Part shown: positions 1 through 5,701 of the stretch, piece by piece
How positions within the stretch are numbered: the first letter of the stretch is position 1
Layout of the letters: every line of letters begins with the position of its first letter
NCBI GenBank assembly: GCA_025455505.1
Contig: JALOMK010000238.1
Location: 1 to 5,903, forward strand
Direction of reading: 5' to 3'
Source: Bacteroidales bacterium
GTDB taxonomy: Bacteria; Bacteroidota; Bacteroidia; Bacteroidales; VadinHA17
DNA: 5,903 bases
Program-made: the position numbers and the translations under genes
The notes under the pieces: generated by a model
Seen by the model: only the letters and a program-made list of their open reading frames with translations
The model's database searches: none
What the model was told of the DNA's origin: nothing

Positions 1-627
1 TATTTCAGTAATGCCGGTTCGTGTCGTGAATTCCTTCACCGAGGCCTCACCGTAATCAGGTTCAACTGCCCAGCATTCGCCGTCGATCCAGGCTCCGTCG
101 ACCCTGTACTCCCCTGCAAGCTCTTTGAGCTGGGGAATCATGTATGTATCAAGATATGGACTGAAGAATGAAACCTTCTGTGTACTCCTTTCCCCCCCGG
201 CTTTAATTACTGCCCATTCCGGATGCTCCTTCACAACCTTTCCGTCCCATACTCCTGAAAAATGCATGAACAGGGCAACATTGTTCTTGGCGGTGACATC
301 CCTGAACAGCCGCAGCGGGTCTTTTTCAAAACCTGCAACATGGTAGCCTGCCTTTGTAGGATAACTAGATATGCCCGGGTGTCCCTTGCAGTCGATCTGA
401 ATGAAATCGGGCCTCACCTTAAGAAGAAAGGTATCAACCATCGCAAACGTAAGTGACCTGCCTGCGTCGGTTATGTCCCCGGAGGCATGAAGATCGAAGT
501 GAACACCGAAAAAACAGTCAGCCCTCTCTAGTTTTTCAGGACGTGCTGCAGGCTGCGAAAATGCCGCAGGAGCAGCAATAAGGATAAGCTGGCAGAGTAT
601 CAGACAGCTTCTTACAAACCCTTTCAT
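1..627 (-). CDS. Secreted TIM-barrel glycoside hydrolase-like protein, N-terminal part (C-terminus beyond window)
   Basis: This frame starts at ATG 627-625 and stays open for 209 codons to the window edge, so the C-terminal part is missing. Residues 1-25 form a signal peptide: a short basic start, a hydrophobic core (LILIAAPAAFS) and a small-residue cleavage region near SQ. The mature part begins with FGVHFDLHAS (39-49), followed by a PDFIQIDCKGHPG strand (73-85), YPTKAG (89-94), MHFSGVWD (121-128), KEHPEW (133-138) and DGAWIDGECW (177-186). This order resembles the alpha-L-fucosidase-like and GHL6-like TIM-barrel families, where a W-x-D-G motif ends a barrel strand; D182 is a candidate catalytic residue by analogy only. 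The family is named from motif memory, and substrate is unknown. The start codon overlaps the stop of the aldo/keto reductase, so this is the third gene of the leftward unit and probably acts in the periplasm or outside the cell. Confidence 0.8.
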   Translation of the reverse strand, partial: MKGFVRSCLILCQLILIAAPAAFSQPAARPEKLERADCFFGVHFDLHASGDITDAGRSLTFAMVDTFLLKVRPDFIQIDCKGHPGISSYPTKAGYHVAGFEKDPLRLFRDVTAKNNVALFMHFSGVWDGKVVKEHPEWAVIKAGGERSTQKVSFFSPYLDTYMIPQLKELAGEYRVDGAWIDGECWAVEPDYGEASVKEFTTRTGITEI

Positions 628-629
628 CA
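625..629 (-). other. TGATG stop/start overlap, likely translational coupling
   Basis: Read on the minus strand the bases are TGATG: the TGA ends the aldo/keto reductase C-terminal frame and the ATG begins the glycosidase-like gene, sharing one base. No purine-rich ribosome binding site precedes this ATG (the upstream bases read CCGTAGTCGCC), so re-initiation by ribosomes finishing the upstream frame is the simplest reading. If the upstream frame break is real in the cell, few ribosomes would reach this point by continuous translation. Confidence 0.7.
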
Positions 630-1520
630 GGCGACTACGGCTTCGGTAATGGCTTCCGCACCCGATGCATCCTTCACCCTCACCGCATATGTATGCCTTG
701 AAGTATCGCTGACAGTCTCAGACCAAGTAAACGGATCGGTTGTAAGTTGAGGGGTAAACGGGATCTCCGCAACCAGCGCCCCGTCCCTGAGAACCTGGTA
801 GCTCTGAAGAGGAACCGCAGCTGCGAAAGCCGTGTTCCAGGTCAGCAGCACCTTTCGGGAATCTCCTTCAGCTTTTTCGGCAACTGTGACGGACGAGGGC
901 CCGGTGAGGGCAATTGCAGGCAGCTGGAAGTAATTCGTTTTCCCTTCCTTTGCCTTTGCGGCCATCTCTTCTATTGCCTTTCTTTCCTCCGCAGTGAGAC
1001 CGCCGGGCAGTATCTGTGCAGCATCAATATTATTCGAAAGCTGGCATTCCTCGTAACTATCGCTTACCTGCCCTATGCCTATTATGACGAGATCCACTCC
1101 GGGCGTTGTCAGGGCGTACTGGACGAGAGGCTTGCTTGGAAGAGAGGCATTGCCCACAGTGCGCACGACATGTTCCTTTTTGTTCGACCACTCTGCCGGT
1201 TTTGTATACATGGCCCCGTCAGCAAAGACTTTCATCCCTATCACACCCATGTTCTTTGCCTTTGCAAGCGGAATAACGTTGTGCTGCATGTTGAACATAA
1301 GCCTGTCGTTTGCATTGATAGCCACTAGCATGGCATCAAGGATATTCGATTTGTCCTTCTGTATCATGTACATGTTCACAGAGGCGTCGAAATGACCCGA
1401 AAAGCCTATATGCCTTATGAGTCTCTCATTTTTCGGGTTCAGCCCTGTCAGGTTGGTCCCGTCGCGGTAATCGCGGAGAGCTGCAAGAGCTCCTATTTTT
1501 TCAGCATCTTTTAAAAACAA
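627..1520 (-). CDS. Aldo/keto reductase, C-terminal half plus beta-sandwich (FN3-like) domain; separated from its N-terminal half by a frame break
   Basis: This 297-codon frame, counted from a TTG at 1520, continues the aldo/keto reductase whose first half lies at 1528-2097. Residues 1-200 carry the second half of the barrel: IGALAALRDYRDGTN (9-23), LIRHIGFSGH (34-43), AINANDRL (68-75), MGVIGMKVFADGAMY (91-105), PLVQYALTTPGVDLVIIGIG (131-150) and a helical end with KEGKTNYFQLP (191-201). The IGIG segment corresponds to the cofactor phosphate-binding end of the family. Residues 208-297 form a separate domain of alternating strands (VLLTWNTAF, SYQVLRDG, HTYAVRVKD), typical of a fibronectin type III-like sandwich. 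TTG is only the first start-like codon; there is no visible ribosome binding site, and the frame is open upstream only to a TGA at 1535-1533. Independent translation therefore seems unlikely. Joined to the first half, the protein would be about 489 residues. Confidence 0.8.
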   Translation of the reverse strand: MFLKDAEKIGALAALRDYRDGTNLTGLNPKNERLIRHIGFSGHFDASVNMYMIQKDKSNILDAMLVAINANDRLMFNMQHNVIPLAKAKNMGVIGMKVFADGAMYTKPAEWSNKKEHVVRTVGNASLPSKPLVQYALTTPGVDLVIIGIGQVSDSYEECQLSNNIDAAQILPGGLTAEERKAIEEMAAKAKEGKTNYFQLPAIALTGPSSVTVAEKAEGDSRKVLLTWNTAFAAAVPLQSYQVLRDGALVAEIPFTPQLTTDPFTWSETVSDTSRHTYAVRVKDASGAEAITEAVVA

Positions 1521-1527
1521 TTCAAAA

Positions 1528-1535
1528 TCAATTCA
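1528..1535 (-). other. Frame break inside the aldo/keto reductase gene
   Basis: On the minus strand the first frame reads CAT AAC CTG AAT TGA and stops at 1530-1528. The continuing half lies one base further on (GAT TTT GAA TTG TTT TTA). That second frame has its own TGA at 1535-1533, so the shift must fall in the few bases between the two stops. Skipping one T joins IHNLN directly to DFELFLKDAEKIGALAAL, a plausible barrel sequence. One extra base, or two lost bases, would explain it. The cause may be an assembly or sequencing error, a recent mutation, or less likely a programmed +1 shift: AAT TGA is not a known slip site and slipping AAT to ATT pairs poorly. Confidence 0.8.
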
Positions 1536-2097
1536 GGTTATGGATTAGCATCAGGTCGATGTAAGCTCCCTCGGGATAGCTGCCGCTTCCGTCGCCAAAC
1601 ATCTGCGACAGCGACCTGCGCAGGTCGTCAACAGTGTGAGTACCCTGCTCACCGTTTGTCCAGTTGTTCACTCTTTCCATTTCGCCATCACCTTTCGCAA
1701 GCCTGAGGTGAGTCTTCGATGTCAGCCATATCGATTTCCTTAGCTCCTCGTTATAACCCGGCTTGCCCGGGATCAGGTCAAGCGAGGCAAAAGCCTTTCC
1801 AAAGTTGAGCTGGCTGGGACCATAAAGATTTGACGTGTCGAAGTAGTTGACACCCATGTCAAAGGCCTTCAGGATAATCTTTACAGGATCCACGTCATCG
1901 GGGGTCCACTGAATTGAAGCCTGCCCTCCGAGACCGAAGGTTGTAACTTCAAATCCGGTTTTTCCGAATACCCTCTTCATCAGGGGATCCTTTTTTTTGC
2001 AACCCGCTGCTATTCCGGGTATGATTGCCGTAGCTGCCGCAGCCATTGCCGTGGTGGCAACAAACCTGCGCCGGTTCATTTTCCTGCTCTGGTTCAT
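1528..2097 (-). CDS. Tat-exported, lipoprotein-like aldo/keto reductase, N-terminal half (frame-broken gene)
   Basis: Starting at ATG 2097 the product is 189 residues before TGA. Residues 1-33 are an export signal: MNRRRFVA (7-14) is a twin-arginine motif, followed by an alanine-rich hydrophobic stretch and IAAGC, a plausible lipobox with C33 then lysines. Export folded with its nicotinamide cofactor, and lipid anchoring, are inferred. The barrel then begins: MKRVFGKTGFEVTTFGLGG (40-58) is the usual aldo/keto reductase opening, and the family's catalytic tetrad is visible as D87 and Y92 in NYFDTSNLYG, K128 in LTSKTH and H186 in MLIHNLN. The frame ends three residues after that histidine, so this piece alone would hold the tetrad but only half a barrel. 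The start is 19 bases after the hexokinase stop, in an AT-rich leader (TATTTTAAAATCA) with no Shine-Dalgarno; a second ATG six codons on (2079), directly before the twin arginine, is also possible. Substrate is unknown. Confidence 0.85.
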   Translation of the reverse strand: MNQSRKMNRRRFVATTAMAAAATAIIPGIAAGCKKKDPLMKRVFGKTGFEVTTFGLGGQASIQWTPDDVDPVKIILKAFDMGVNYFDTSNLYGPSQLNFGKAFASLDLIPGKPGYNEELRKSIWLTSKTHLRLAKGDGEMERVNNWTNGEQGTHTVDDLRRSLSQMFGDGSGSYPEGAYIDLMLIHNLN

Positions 2098-2116
2098 GGC
2101 ATTGATTTTAAAATAC

Positions 2117-3400
2117 TTACTCGATAAGCGCTGCCAGGGCTGCTCCCACAAGGCTTGACTGCGGCACTTCCGTAAACTCGTAATAGCGCTTCAGATCTCC
2201 GCTCAGGTAGAGTGACATGTATTTCTCAAACGATGGCCGCAGCCCCTTGAGCCTGTAAAATGTTGTTCCTTCTATTGTTACCAGAATCGGGCGTTCCTTA
2301 GCGTTGCCCTTGTTAGTCTTGAGTACGACTGCAGCCACCTCTGCGGCAGCGACCTTCCCGGCCCTCTCAATTATGGCTTCAAGTATCTCGAAAACACTTC
2401 TTTCGTCATGGCCGTCATGTATCTTTTCAGCCAGAATGCCCCGAGGCGATCCGTCGTTAGTGAGATAACGTCCTGCATCACCGGTACTTAGCTCCTTTAG
2501 CGACTTGATGGCCAGGGCGGTTTTTTCCGAGAACACATTCTCTTCTGCCGCCTGCTTCAGGGCTGTGAGCGACAGGCCACCTATATATCCTCCGGATGTC
2601 ATTTTTTCAATTGCATACTCGCCGGGGTTTGTGGTGGTTTTATCGAAGGCATCATCTATGTCGCTGCGGGTCACCTTGCTGAAACTGCCCGATTCGATGT
2701 TTATTATCTGGCTCCTGCTCCTGTCAAGCTCGGGCTTTTTAAGGATATTTGAATTGCTTTCGGAGTAGCATGTATTAGTTCCGGTGCCAAGTATGAAGCC
2801 GATGTATGTGTCATAATCCTTGCCGAAAGCCTTTGATTTCCCCGCAAGAAGAGTTGCTACAGTGTCATTGAGAACCACGATCGGTTTTCCGGACATGCCC
2901 ATTGTCTCCAGCAGGTTCTTCCCTACCTGCTGTCCTACAACCCCGGGGGCCTGGACTTCCTTGCAGAAAGTGAGAAGTATTCCATCCTTGTTCGGCAGGA
3001 TTTCTGAAGGATAAGAAAAACAGAAACCTATCCCCTCGCATTTTTCAGCAAGAGGCTTAATCTGGCCGGCCATTATCTCAAAGAATTTATCCTTCGACAC
3101 TTCACCGTCAATTCCCGGCATACGCGAACTTATAAGCTCGCTTATTTCCATCTTCCCGTCCCCGGTAAACATTACTATCGCCGCCCTGAAATTCGTACCT
3201 CCTGCATCAATCGCAACAACCTTCATCCCTGTTCTGAACTTGTTGTCGGCCTCTATGTATGTAGGTATCATCCTGAGGGCGTCCTTGTCGCCCTTCAGAC
3301 CGTTTACCATGTCTGCAGTAATGATGCCGATGAGCTGCTTCATGTCCACAAAAGCTGCTCCGAGTTTATGGTCATTTAAAAATTGCTGTACAGTTTTCAT
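2117..3400 (-). CDS. Eukaryotic-type hexokinase (hexokinase fold, ATP-dependent)
   Basis: The 427-residue product is a cytoplasmic sugar kinase of the hexokinase_1/hexokinase_2 type, not the ROK or glucokinase type common in bacteria; it has no signal peptide. Motifs in order: AIDAGGTNFRAA (63-74, phosphate-1 loop), GFCFSYPSEI (125-134, counterpart of the sugar-binding FSFP segment), VLNDTVATLLAG (176-187, with D179 matching the catalytic base), GFILGTGTNTCY (201-212, phosphate-2), NIESGSF (234-240, with E236 matching the sugar-contact glutamate), EKMTSGGYIGGL (265-276) and TIEGTTFY (375-382, adenosine-side loop). All expected catalytic elements are present, so activity is likely; the length is slightly short of one eukaryotic hexokinase unit. 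Known family members phosphorylate glucose, mannose or fructose at C6; which hexose is used here cannot be read. It is the first gene of the leftward unit, 38 bases or so from a predicted transcript start, and probably handles sugar released by the linked exported hydrolases. Confidence 0.93.
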   Translation of the reverse strand: MKTVQQFLNDHKLGAAFVDMKQLIGIITADMVNGLKGDKDALRMIPTYIEADNKFRTGMKVVAIDAGGTNFRAAIVMFTGDGKMEISELISSRMPGIDGEVSKDKFFEIMAGQIKPLAEKCEGIGFCFSYPSEILPNKDGILLTFCKEVQAPGVVGQQVGKNLLETMGMSGKPIVVLNDTVATLLAGKSKAFGKDYDTYIGFILGTGTNTCYSESNSNILKKPELDRSRSQIINIESGSFSKVTRSDIDDAFDKTTTNPGEYAIEKMTSGGYIGGLSLTALKQAAEENVFSEKTALAIKSLKELSTGDAGRYLTNDGSPRGILAEKIHDGHDERSVFEILEAIIERAGKVAAAEVAAVVLKTNKGNAKERPILVTIEGTTFYRLKGLRPSFEKYMSLYLSGDLKRYYEFTEVPQSSLVGAALAALIE

Positions 3401-3533
3401 ATTTCCTATAAGGGCTAAAATTATTACTGAAAGATTTTGTTTCCAATATTACACAAATTACATCTATCCGTCAATTGAAAAATGATTTACCTTTAAAGTC
3501 AACCTGGTCCAACCGATTATAAAAGCATACCAA
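3401..3533. promoter_or_regulatory. Divergent intergenic region between the two transcription units
   Basis: The 133 bases separate two gene starts that point away from each other, so both promoters must lie here or be read from further away. The region is AT-rich and holds no reading frame worth calling. The leftward promoter is clear (see separate entry). For the rightward gene I see only weak candidates: TACCTTTA at 3488-3495 resembles the Bacteroidota -7 box but lacks a well-spaced upstream TTG, and GATTAT at 3515-3520 is very close to the start codon. The direct repeat CAACC (3500-3504 and 3510-3514), ten bases apart, could be half-sites for a regulator. No terminator hairpin is visible. 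Confidence 0.6.
3446..3474 (-). promoter_or_regulatory. Predicted promoter of the hexokinase-led unit
   Basis: Read on the minus strand, TTGACG (3474-3469) is followed by a 17-base spacer and TAATAT (3451-3446), close to the general sigma-70 consensus. The same bases also fit the Bacteroidota primary-sigma pattern: a TTG about 20 bases before TAATATTG, which matches TAnnTTTG at all but one fixed position. Transcription would begin near 3438, giving a leader of roughly 38 bases before the ATG at 3400. The TTGACG box overlaps the palindrome TCAATTGA (3471-3478). Confidence 0.6.
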
Positions 3534-5699
3534 ATGAACACTTTGAGGCTTATTATTCTTTCAGCTGCGGCCCTGCTCCTTACAGCCGGCACAGCGATTC
3601 CGCAGGCCACTTACAGTTTCAGCGAGAAAAAACTCTTCCTCGACAACGGGTATATTTCGAGAACTGTCTCTTTCAGCGGCGACAGCGCCTGCACCACTTC
3701 ATTAAAAATACGCGGTTCAGAAAGGAGCTTCACCAGGGCAAAGTCGGGCGAATTCAGATTCATGCTCAATGGCACTGAAATCGACAGTTATTCAGACTGG
3801 AAACTTATCAGCTGCACTCCTGTGAACATGGGCAGCGCGGGAAGCGGTGCAGTGATTAAGCTCCGTGGCACGGGAAAAACCGATGGAATTGAACTTGAAA
3901 TTACATATCTAACTTTCAGCGGGCTCCCGCTAATTAAAAAATCAGTATCCTTCATCAGCCGGTCGAAGGAAGACATCAGGCTCGAAGCTGTCGACACTGA
4001 AACCCTTAACCTGGGCTTCGACTATGTTTCAAGCTGGGTATATCACAATTATGCCAGGATGAAGAGCCTCGGCACTTATATAGGGAACTGGGACGACCCG
4101 GTTGTTGTTATCCACAATACGTCAGCAAGATGCGGGATTGCTGTCGGGAACGAGGCTCCGGGAGTGCTCAAGCGCACTGCATTTCATACCAACGACAGGA
4201 ACCTCGACGCCGGACTTACCAGGCCCGGACAGGACTTCCCCTTCAGGAAATGGCTTAAGCCTGGTGAACGATGGAATGCCCCGGCAGTGTTCACGGCACT
4301 CTACAACAACAGCGACGACGGCTATAAAGTGGTGAATGAGGTTGTCAATGACTATGTAAGGAAGCACATGGGAACTAGGATCTCAGCGATAAGCGAAAAG
4401 CCTCTTTTCGTTTACAATACCTGGTATCCTTTCAGGACCTTCCTCACTGACTCTCTCATAAGGGATGTTGCAAAGGCTGCCGCCGAATGCGGGATTCAGG
4501 AGTTCATTATCGACGACGGCTGGCAGTATAACGCCGGGAAAAGGTCGTCCGACAAAGGCTGGGGAGGCAATTACGGCGACTGGCTCGTCGACAGGAACAA
4601 GTTCCCCGGCGACCTGGGCGCAACATTTGACTATATAAGGTCTCTCGGAATGAAACCCGGTCTCTGGATAAGCATAGGTTCGGCAACTACCGATTCAAGG
4701 GTTTTCAGGGAGCACCCGGAATGGTTCGTGAAAAACAGCGACGGGCAAACCGGCAACCTTCATCTTTCAGGCTCAGGAGGTGATTTTGCAACCAGTTGCT
4801 TCGGTACAGGCTGGACCGGGTACATTAAAGAAGTAATTCTCCGGCTTGTAAAGGATCATGGTCTTGCCTACACCAAACTCGACTTTGCAATAGCAACGAG
4901 CGCCTATGTCAACGACCCGTCAGTGTCCGGCTGTTACGCCAAAGACCATCCCGGCCACCGCGATCATGAAGAGTCGCTTATAACTATATATGAAAATGCA
5001 CTGAAACTCTTTGACGAACTCCACAAAGAGGCGCCGGACCTGTTCATAGACTGCACCTTCGAAACGGCAGGCAAGCTCCAGCTGCAGGATTACGCTTTCG
5101 CAAAGCATGCCGAAGGAAACTGGCTGTCGAACATTGAGGAACCCTTCCCCACAGGAGCGCTGAGGATGAGGCAGCTGGCTTGGTGGCGTTCACCTGCCGT
5201 ACCGGCCGGGTCGCTGGTAATAGGCAATCTCCCTCTCGACAGCAAAAATCTTGAAGCGGACCTGAAATCGCTTACCGGAACGCTACCGATAGTCCTCGGC
5301 GATCCGAGGAAGCTCTCTCCGGCACAGAGAGCTTCGGTGAAAAAATACGCCGACTGGATGATAGTGATGCAGAAGAATTACGACTATATGTCTTTCAGGC
5401 AGGATCTTCCGGGCTTCGGAGAGCCTGCAGAAGGCCGCTGGGACGGCTGGTCCAGAATCAATACAGACACCCGCAAAGGCGGGATCATTGGCGTATTCAG
5501 GCAGGGAGGCCATGAAAAGTCAAGGACTGTAGTTATATCGGGGCTCGATCCGGAAAAGACATATTCAGTACTGACCGGCCCCGACGGAAGACTGGTCAGA
5601 TCGGCAACAGGATCCATTCTCATGAATGACGGATTCGAAGTGACTCTTGAAAATGACTACGACGGGAGTGTTTTTGAAATTAGAATTGACAAAAACTAA
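3534..5699 (+). CDS. Secreted GH36-type alpha-galactosidase-like glycoside hydrolase
   Basis: This 721-residue protein has a signal peptide (residues 1-25; hydrophobic core LIILSAAALLLTAGTA, likely cleavage near IPQA-TY). A beta-sandwich domain (about 26-275) precedes a TIM barrel (about 288-605) and a small C-terminal beta domain (about 645-721), the normal order for GH36 in clan GH-D. Barrel motifs include NTWYPF (295-300), FIIDDGWQ (324-331), GMKPGLWIS (372-380), HPEWF (394-398) and YTKLDFA (446-452), where D450 matches the GH-D nucleophile. The usual acid/base motif (W-x-S-D-x-x-D in classic GH36) is not obvious: the matching area reads QLQDYAFAKHAEGNWLSN (516-533), leaving D519 or E527 as candidates. 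The LVIGNLPLDS and IVLGDPRKLS segments (561-595) suggest a subfamily distinct from well-known alpha-galactosidases. It likely removes alpha-galactosyl residues in the periplasm or outside the cell, but specificity is inferred. No Shine-Dalgarno precedes the ATG. The next gene begins two bases after the stop. Confidence 0.85.
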   Translation: MNTLRLIILSAAALLLTAGTAIPQATYSFSEKKLFLDNGYISRTVSFSGDSACTTSLKIRGSERSFTRAKSGEFRFMLNGTEIDSYSDWKLISCTPVNMGSAGSGAVIKLRGTGKTDGIELEITYLTFSGLPLIKKSVSFISRSKEDIRLEAVDTETLNLGFDYVSSWVYHNYARMKSLGTYIGNWDDPVVVIHNTSARCGIAVGNEAPGVLKRTAFHTNDRNLDAGLTRPGQDFPFRKWLKPGERWNAPAVFTALYNNSDDGYKVVNEVVNDYVRKHMGTRISAISEKPLFVYNTWYPFRTFLTDSLIRDVAKAAAECGIQEFIIDDGWQYNAGKRSSDKGWGGNYGDWLVDRNKFPGDLGATFDYIRSLGMKPGLWISIGSATTDSRVFREHPEWFVKNSDGQTGNLHLSGSGGDFATSCFGTGWTGYIKEVILRLVKDHGLAYTKLDFAIATSAYVNDPSVSGCYAKDHPGHRDHEESLITIYENALKLFDELHKEAPDLFIDCTFETAGKLQLQDYAFAKHAEGNWLSNIEEPFPTGALRMRQLAWWRSPAVPAGSLVIGNLPLDSKNLEADLKSLTGTLPIVLGDPRKLSPAQRASVKKYADWMIVMQKNYDYMSFRQDLPGFGEPAEGRWDGWSRINTDTRKGGIIGVFRQGGHEKSRTVVISGLDPEKTYSVLTGPDGRLVRSATGSILMNDGFEVTLENDYDGSVFEIRIDKN

Positions 5700-5701
5700 A
5701 T

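Noticed and set aside
125..456. Two overlapping plus-strand short frames opposite the left-edge glycosidase-like gene
   Set aside because: They are antisense to a coherent coding frame with signal peptide and barrel motifs, and have no recognisable content.
747..1328. A 193-codon plus-strand open frame opposite the aldo/keto reductase C-terminal half
   Set aside because: It lies fully antisense to a gene with clear family motifs; its translation is rich in C, R and H and shows no domain pattern, as expected of a chance frame.
1528..1535. Programmed +1 frameshift like that of release factor 2
   Set aside because: The AAT TGA context lacks the CTT TGA slip codon and an upstream Shine-Dalgarno-like stimulator, and Asn tRNA would pair badly after slipping. 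Kept only as an unlikely alternative.
2098..2151. Extended N-terminus of the aldo/keto reductase (starting at 2151, overlapping the hexokinase end)
   Set aside because: The added 18 residues would put extra charged sequence before the twin-arginine signal and come from the other frame of the hexokinase tail; ATG 2097 or 2079 gives a normal Tat signal.
2505..3014. Two short plus-strand frames opposite the hexokinase
   Set aside because: Shadows of a strongly supported gene.
3240..3485. Plus-strand frame crossing from the hexokinase antisense into the intergenic region
   Set aside because: Most of it is antisense to the hexokinase start and the rest covers the leftward promoter; no support as a gene.
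4122..5623. Several minus-strand short frames opposite the GH36-like gene
   Set aside because: All lie inside a well-supported coding frame and their translations have no family motifs.
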